Shown one piece after another: positions 6,740-7,990 of a stretch of DNA of 7,990 nt. Each line of letters opens with the position of its first letter. Position 1 is the first letter of the stretch. The DNA is from Campylobacteraceae bacterium (lineage in GTDB: Bacteria > Campylobacterota > Campylobacteria > Campylobacterales > Sulfurovaceae), in contig JALVEV010000238.1 in assembly GCA_027030605.1 (NCBI GenBank), positions 1 through 7,990 on the forward strand, given 5' to 3'. Position numbers and translations under genes: made by a program. The notes below the pieces were generated by a model. That model worked only from the letters and a program-made list of their open reading frames with translations. It searched no databases and was not told the origin of the DNA.

Positions 6740-7241
6740 AGTACCATCCTTTCTCTGTATCTTTTCTCAAAAATTTCTTAATAGGTGTTAAATCTTTTGG
6801 TTTAGGAAATAGAATCTCTATTTTTCTCTCTTTTAGAGCAACTGTCCCATCTAGCTCTCCAAATGAACCCTCTCCTTTTAGTATAACTTTTAAAGGGTTT
6901 AGTATGGAGTAGGTTGCGGTTAAACTCTCAATTTTTTTAGGTGCAACAGTATGTAGAGATTTATCAATGATTAAATCACTTAAGGATACCTTTGCATAGA
7001 GAAAAAGAAAAAGAAAATTAAACTCTCTATTACTCGCAACTTTAGCACCAGATACATAGATGTCTGCGTGGTCAATTTTTAATCCTATCCAGGTATCTTT
7101 TATAGTCTCATTAGAAATAATGATATTATTCTTTTTTAATGATTTCTCTAAAAGATAGTAGAGTTCTTGTTTAGGAGCAAGGAGCCATAAGAGTAATATA
7201 AAAAGGAAAAAACCACCAACAATTCGTTTTACCATTTGCAT
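6723..7241 (-). CDS. gspN: GspN-like type II secretion protein
   Basis: A small bitopic protein with an N-terminal membrane helix (about 6-22) followed by LAPKQELYYLLEKSL and a periplasmic domain of alternating strands. This layout, with repeated short beta stretches (WIGLKIDHADIYVSG, GEGSFGELDGTVALKER), fits GspN, an accessory T2SS protein of unsettled function, and the position after gspM agrees. Three in-frame starts exist: GTG at 7247, ATG at 7241 and ATG at 7235. I chose 7241 (172 residues, MQMVKRIVGG) because GGAG at 7247-7250 lies exactly 5 nt upstream; the GTG itself overlaps that GGAG. It overlaps gspM by 13 nt and gspC by 17 nt. Sequence identity to known GspN cannot be judged by eye, so the name rests on topology and neighbours. 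Confidence 0.6.
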   Translation of the reverse strand: MQMVKRIVGGFFLFILLLWLLAPKQELYYLLEKSLKKNNIIISNETIKDTWIGLKIDHADIYVSGAKVASNREFNFLFLFLYAKVSLSDLIIDKSLHTVAPKKIESLTATYSILNPLKVILKGEGSFGELDGTVALKERKIEILFPKPKDLTPIKKFLRKDTEKGWYYEKTY

Positions 7242-7645
7242 GTGCACTCCATTCTATAGTTGTTTTTTGATTTTTTGGTTATCTTTAAATGATTAATTTG
7301 TACAGCAATGTTTAAAAGTTTATTGGTTACTTTATTTAGCTCATTTGAGGTTAATCTTTCATAAACTATTGATAACTTTTTAGAGCGTTTTTTAAAAGAT
7401 TTAACCTTACTTGAGCTAACAATAGTTTTAAGAGCTGTTAGCTTTTTTGAGATATCTTTTCCTGCCCACTGCTTTTTTAAATTAACAATAGTATGAATCT
7501 CTTCAATCTCTTTATTAATTTTAATCTGATTCTCTTTTACATAGGTAACTATTGTAAGTTTATAGACAAATGTTGCCAAGAGAAAGAGAAAAGTTAACAG
7601 TAGTATAAGTTCATTTTTATAACGCTGTAGGGTCATTAAATTCAT
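7229..7645 (-). CDS. gspM: GspM-like type II secretion inner-membrane protein
   Basis: A 138-residue bitopic protein: short basic N-terminus, one membrane helix (about 12-33), a helical, Lys-rich coiled-coil-prone stretch (about 36-85) and a small C-terminal domain with NELNKVTNKLLNIAVQINHL then a final strand ending CTCKW. This helix, coiled coil and ferredoxin-like ending match GspM, which pairs with GspL in the inner-membrane platform and stabilises it. The start codon forms an ATGA overlap with the stop of the GspL-like gene, strong sign of translational coupling. A GAAG stretch precedes ATG 7645; the alternative ATG at 7636 has a poorer site. It is slightly shorter than the 150-180 residues usual for GspM. 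PilO has a similar plan, but GspC and GspD downstream favour GspM. The name rests on topology and order. Confidence 0.62.
   Translation of the reverse strand: MNLMTLQRYKNELILLLTFLFLLATFVYKLTIVTYVKENQIKINKEIEEIHTIVNLKKQWAGKDISKKLTALKTIVSSSKVKSFKKRSKKLSIVYERLTSNELNKVTNKLLNIAVQINHLKITKKSKNNYRMECTCKW
7247..7250 (-). promoter_or_regulatory. Ribosome binding site that decides the gspN-like start
   Basis: GGAG on the minus strand, inside the last codons of the gspM-like gene, stands 5 nt before ATG 7241, an ideal spacing. It is 11 nt from ATG 7235 and overlaps GTG 7247, so ATG 7241 is the favoured start. Confidence 0.55.
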
Positions 7646-7990
7646 ATCTTCTTCTCTACTTTCACTTCAAGTCCATTTATTGAACTTTTAAAGTTTTTTG
7701 CTTTAGCATTACGTACTACTTGCTTAGCTGTATTTGTATTGGTTGTTTTTATTGTAGCTTTAATCTTATTTTTATCAATGAGTAACTCTTCTAGTTGACT
7801 GTTAGCAGAGAAAAGTTTTGAGAGCTCTTTTACACTCTCTCGTTTTCTTCTCTCTTTTTTATCAATTGGTTGATATTTTTCTAAAAGACTCTGTCGTAAC
7901 ATAGCAGAACTATATTTTGGATATTGACTGAGTAGTCTACTAAGTACCTCTTCATTGTTTGAGACAGAAGATTTTATTCGGTTACCTTCA
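7642..7990 (-). CDS. gspL: GspL-like protein, C-terminal periplasmic part (cut by window edge)
   Basis: The frame is open from the right edge to the stop at 7642-7644, showing 115 residues. An ATG exists at 7902, but the coding frame continues upstream of it without a stop (EGNRIKSSVSNNEEVLSRLL just inside the edge), and no good ribosome site marks 7902, so I treat it as internal. The visible part is a charged helical stretch (about 12-60, with KKERRKRESV) followed by a strand-helix-strand fold: LEELLIDKNKIKATIKTT, then AKQVVRNAKAKNFKSSING and LEVKVEKKI. GspL ends in just such a ferredoxin-like periplasmic domain, and its partner GspM follows here by an ATGA overlap. The actin-like cytoplasmic domain that binds GspE and the membrane helix would lie outside the window. 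The assignment is inferred from fold pattern and position. Confidence 0.5.
   Translation of the reverse strand, partial: EGNRIKSSVSNNEEVLSRLLSQYPKYSSAMLRQSLLEKYQPIDKKERRKRESVKELSKLFSANSQLEELLIDKNKIKATIKTTNTNTAKQVVRNAKAKNFKSSINGLEVKVEKKI

Noticed and set aside
7642..7902. A complete 86-residue gene starting at ATG 7902
   Set aside because: The frame is open upstream to the edge with coding-like composition, so this ATG is better read as an internal Met of a longer GspL-like protein.

Overview
The window looks like a chromosomal segment from a low-GC Campylobacterota (epsilonproteobacterial) genome, probably a free-living Sulfurimonas/Sulfurovum/Arcobacter-like organism. That placement rests on the AT-rich, Lys/Ile/Asn-rich coding style, the short 248-residue DapF, an N-terminus resembling the PEB4/SurA-type periplasmic chaperones, and -10-dominated AT-rich promoters. 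It is an impression from sequence style and was not tested by a search. Every supported gene is on the minus strand, so transcription runs from high to low coordinates.

Right and central part (7990 down to about 1607): seven tightly packed genes of a type II secretion system (T2SS), in transcription order gspL-like (5' part outside the window), gspM-like, gspN-like, gspC, gspD, gspE and a GspJ-type minor pseudopilin. Neighbouring genes overlap by 4 to 17 nt or are 2-3 nt apart, so this is one translationally coupled operon whose promoter lies beyond the right edge. GspC (PDZ), GspD (secretin) and GspE (hexameric ATPase) are clear. L, M, N and J are assigned from topology, size and position. 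The L-M-N-C-D-E-J order differs from the textbook C-D-E-F-G-H-I-J-K-L-M order. F, G, H, I, K and the prepilin peptidase are not in the window.

Left part: after a 131-nt AT-rich gap with a weak terminator and a likely extended -10 promoter, a small exosortase/archaeosortase-family membrane protein (Cys70/Arg111/His130) is followed 29 nt later by dapF (diaminopimelate epimerase). After another short gap with a matching extended -10 promoter comes the first 31 codons of an exported SurA/PpiC-type peptidyl-prolyl isomerase-like protein, cut by the left edge.

Working together: the Gsp proteins form the cell-envelope machine that moves folded periplasmic proteins across the outer membrane. GspE powers the pseudopilus, L/M form the inner-membrane platform, C links that platform to the secretin D, and J is part of the pseudopilus tip. 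The exosortase next door suggests, but does not prove, that some surface proteins of this organism carry PEP-CTERM-like sorting tails. No exosortase substrate, mobile element, CRISPR array or RNA gene is visible here. I see no undescribed multi-gene system; the exosortase beside a rearranged T2SS operon is the most interesting point.
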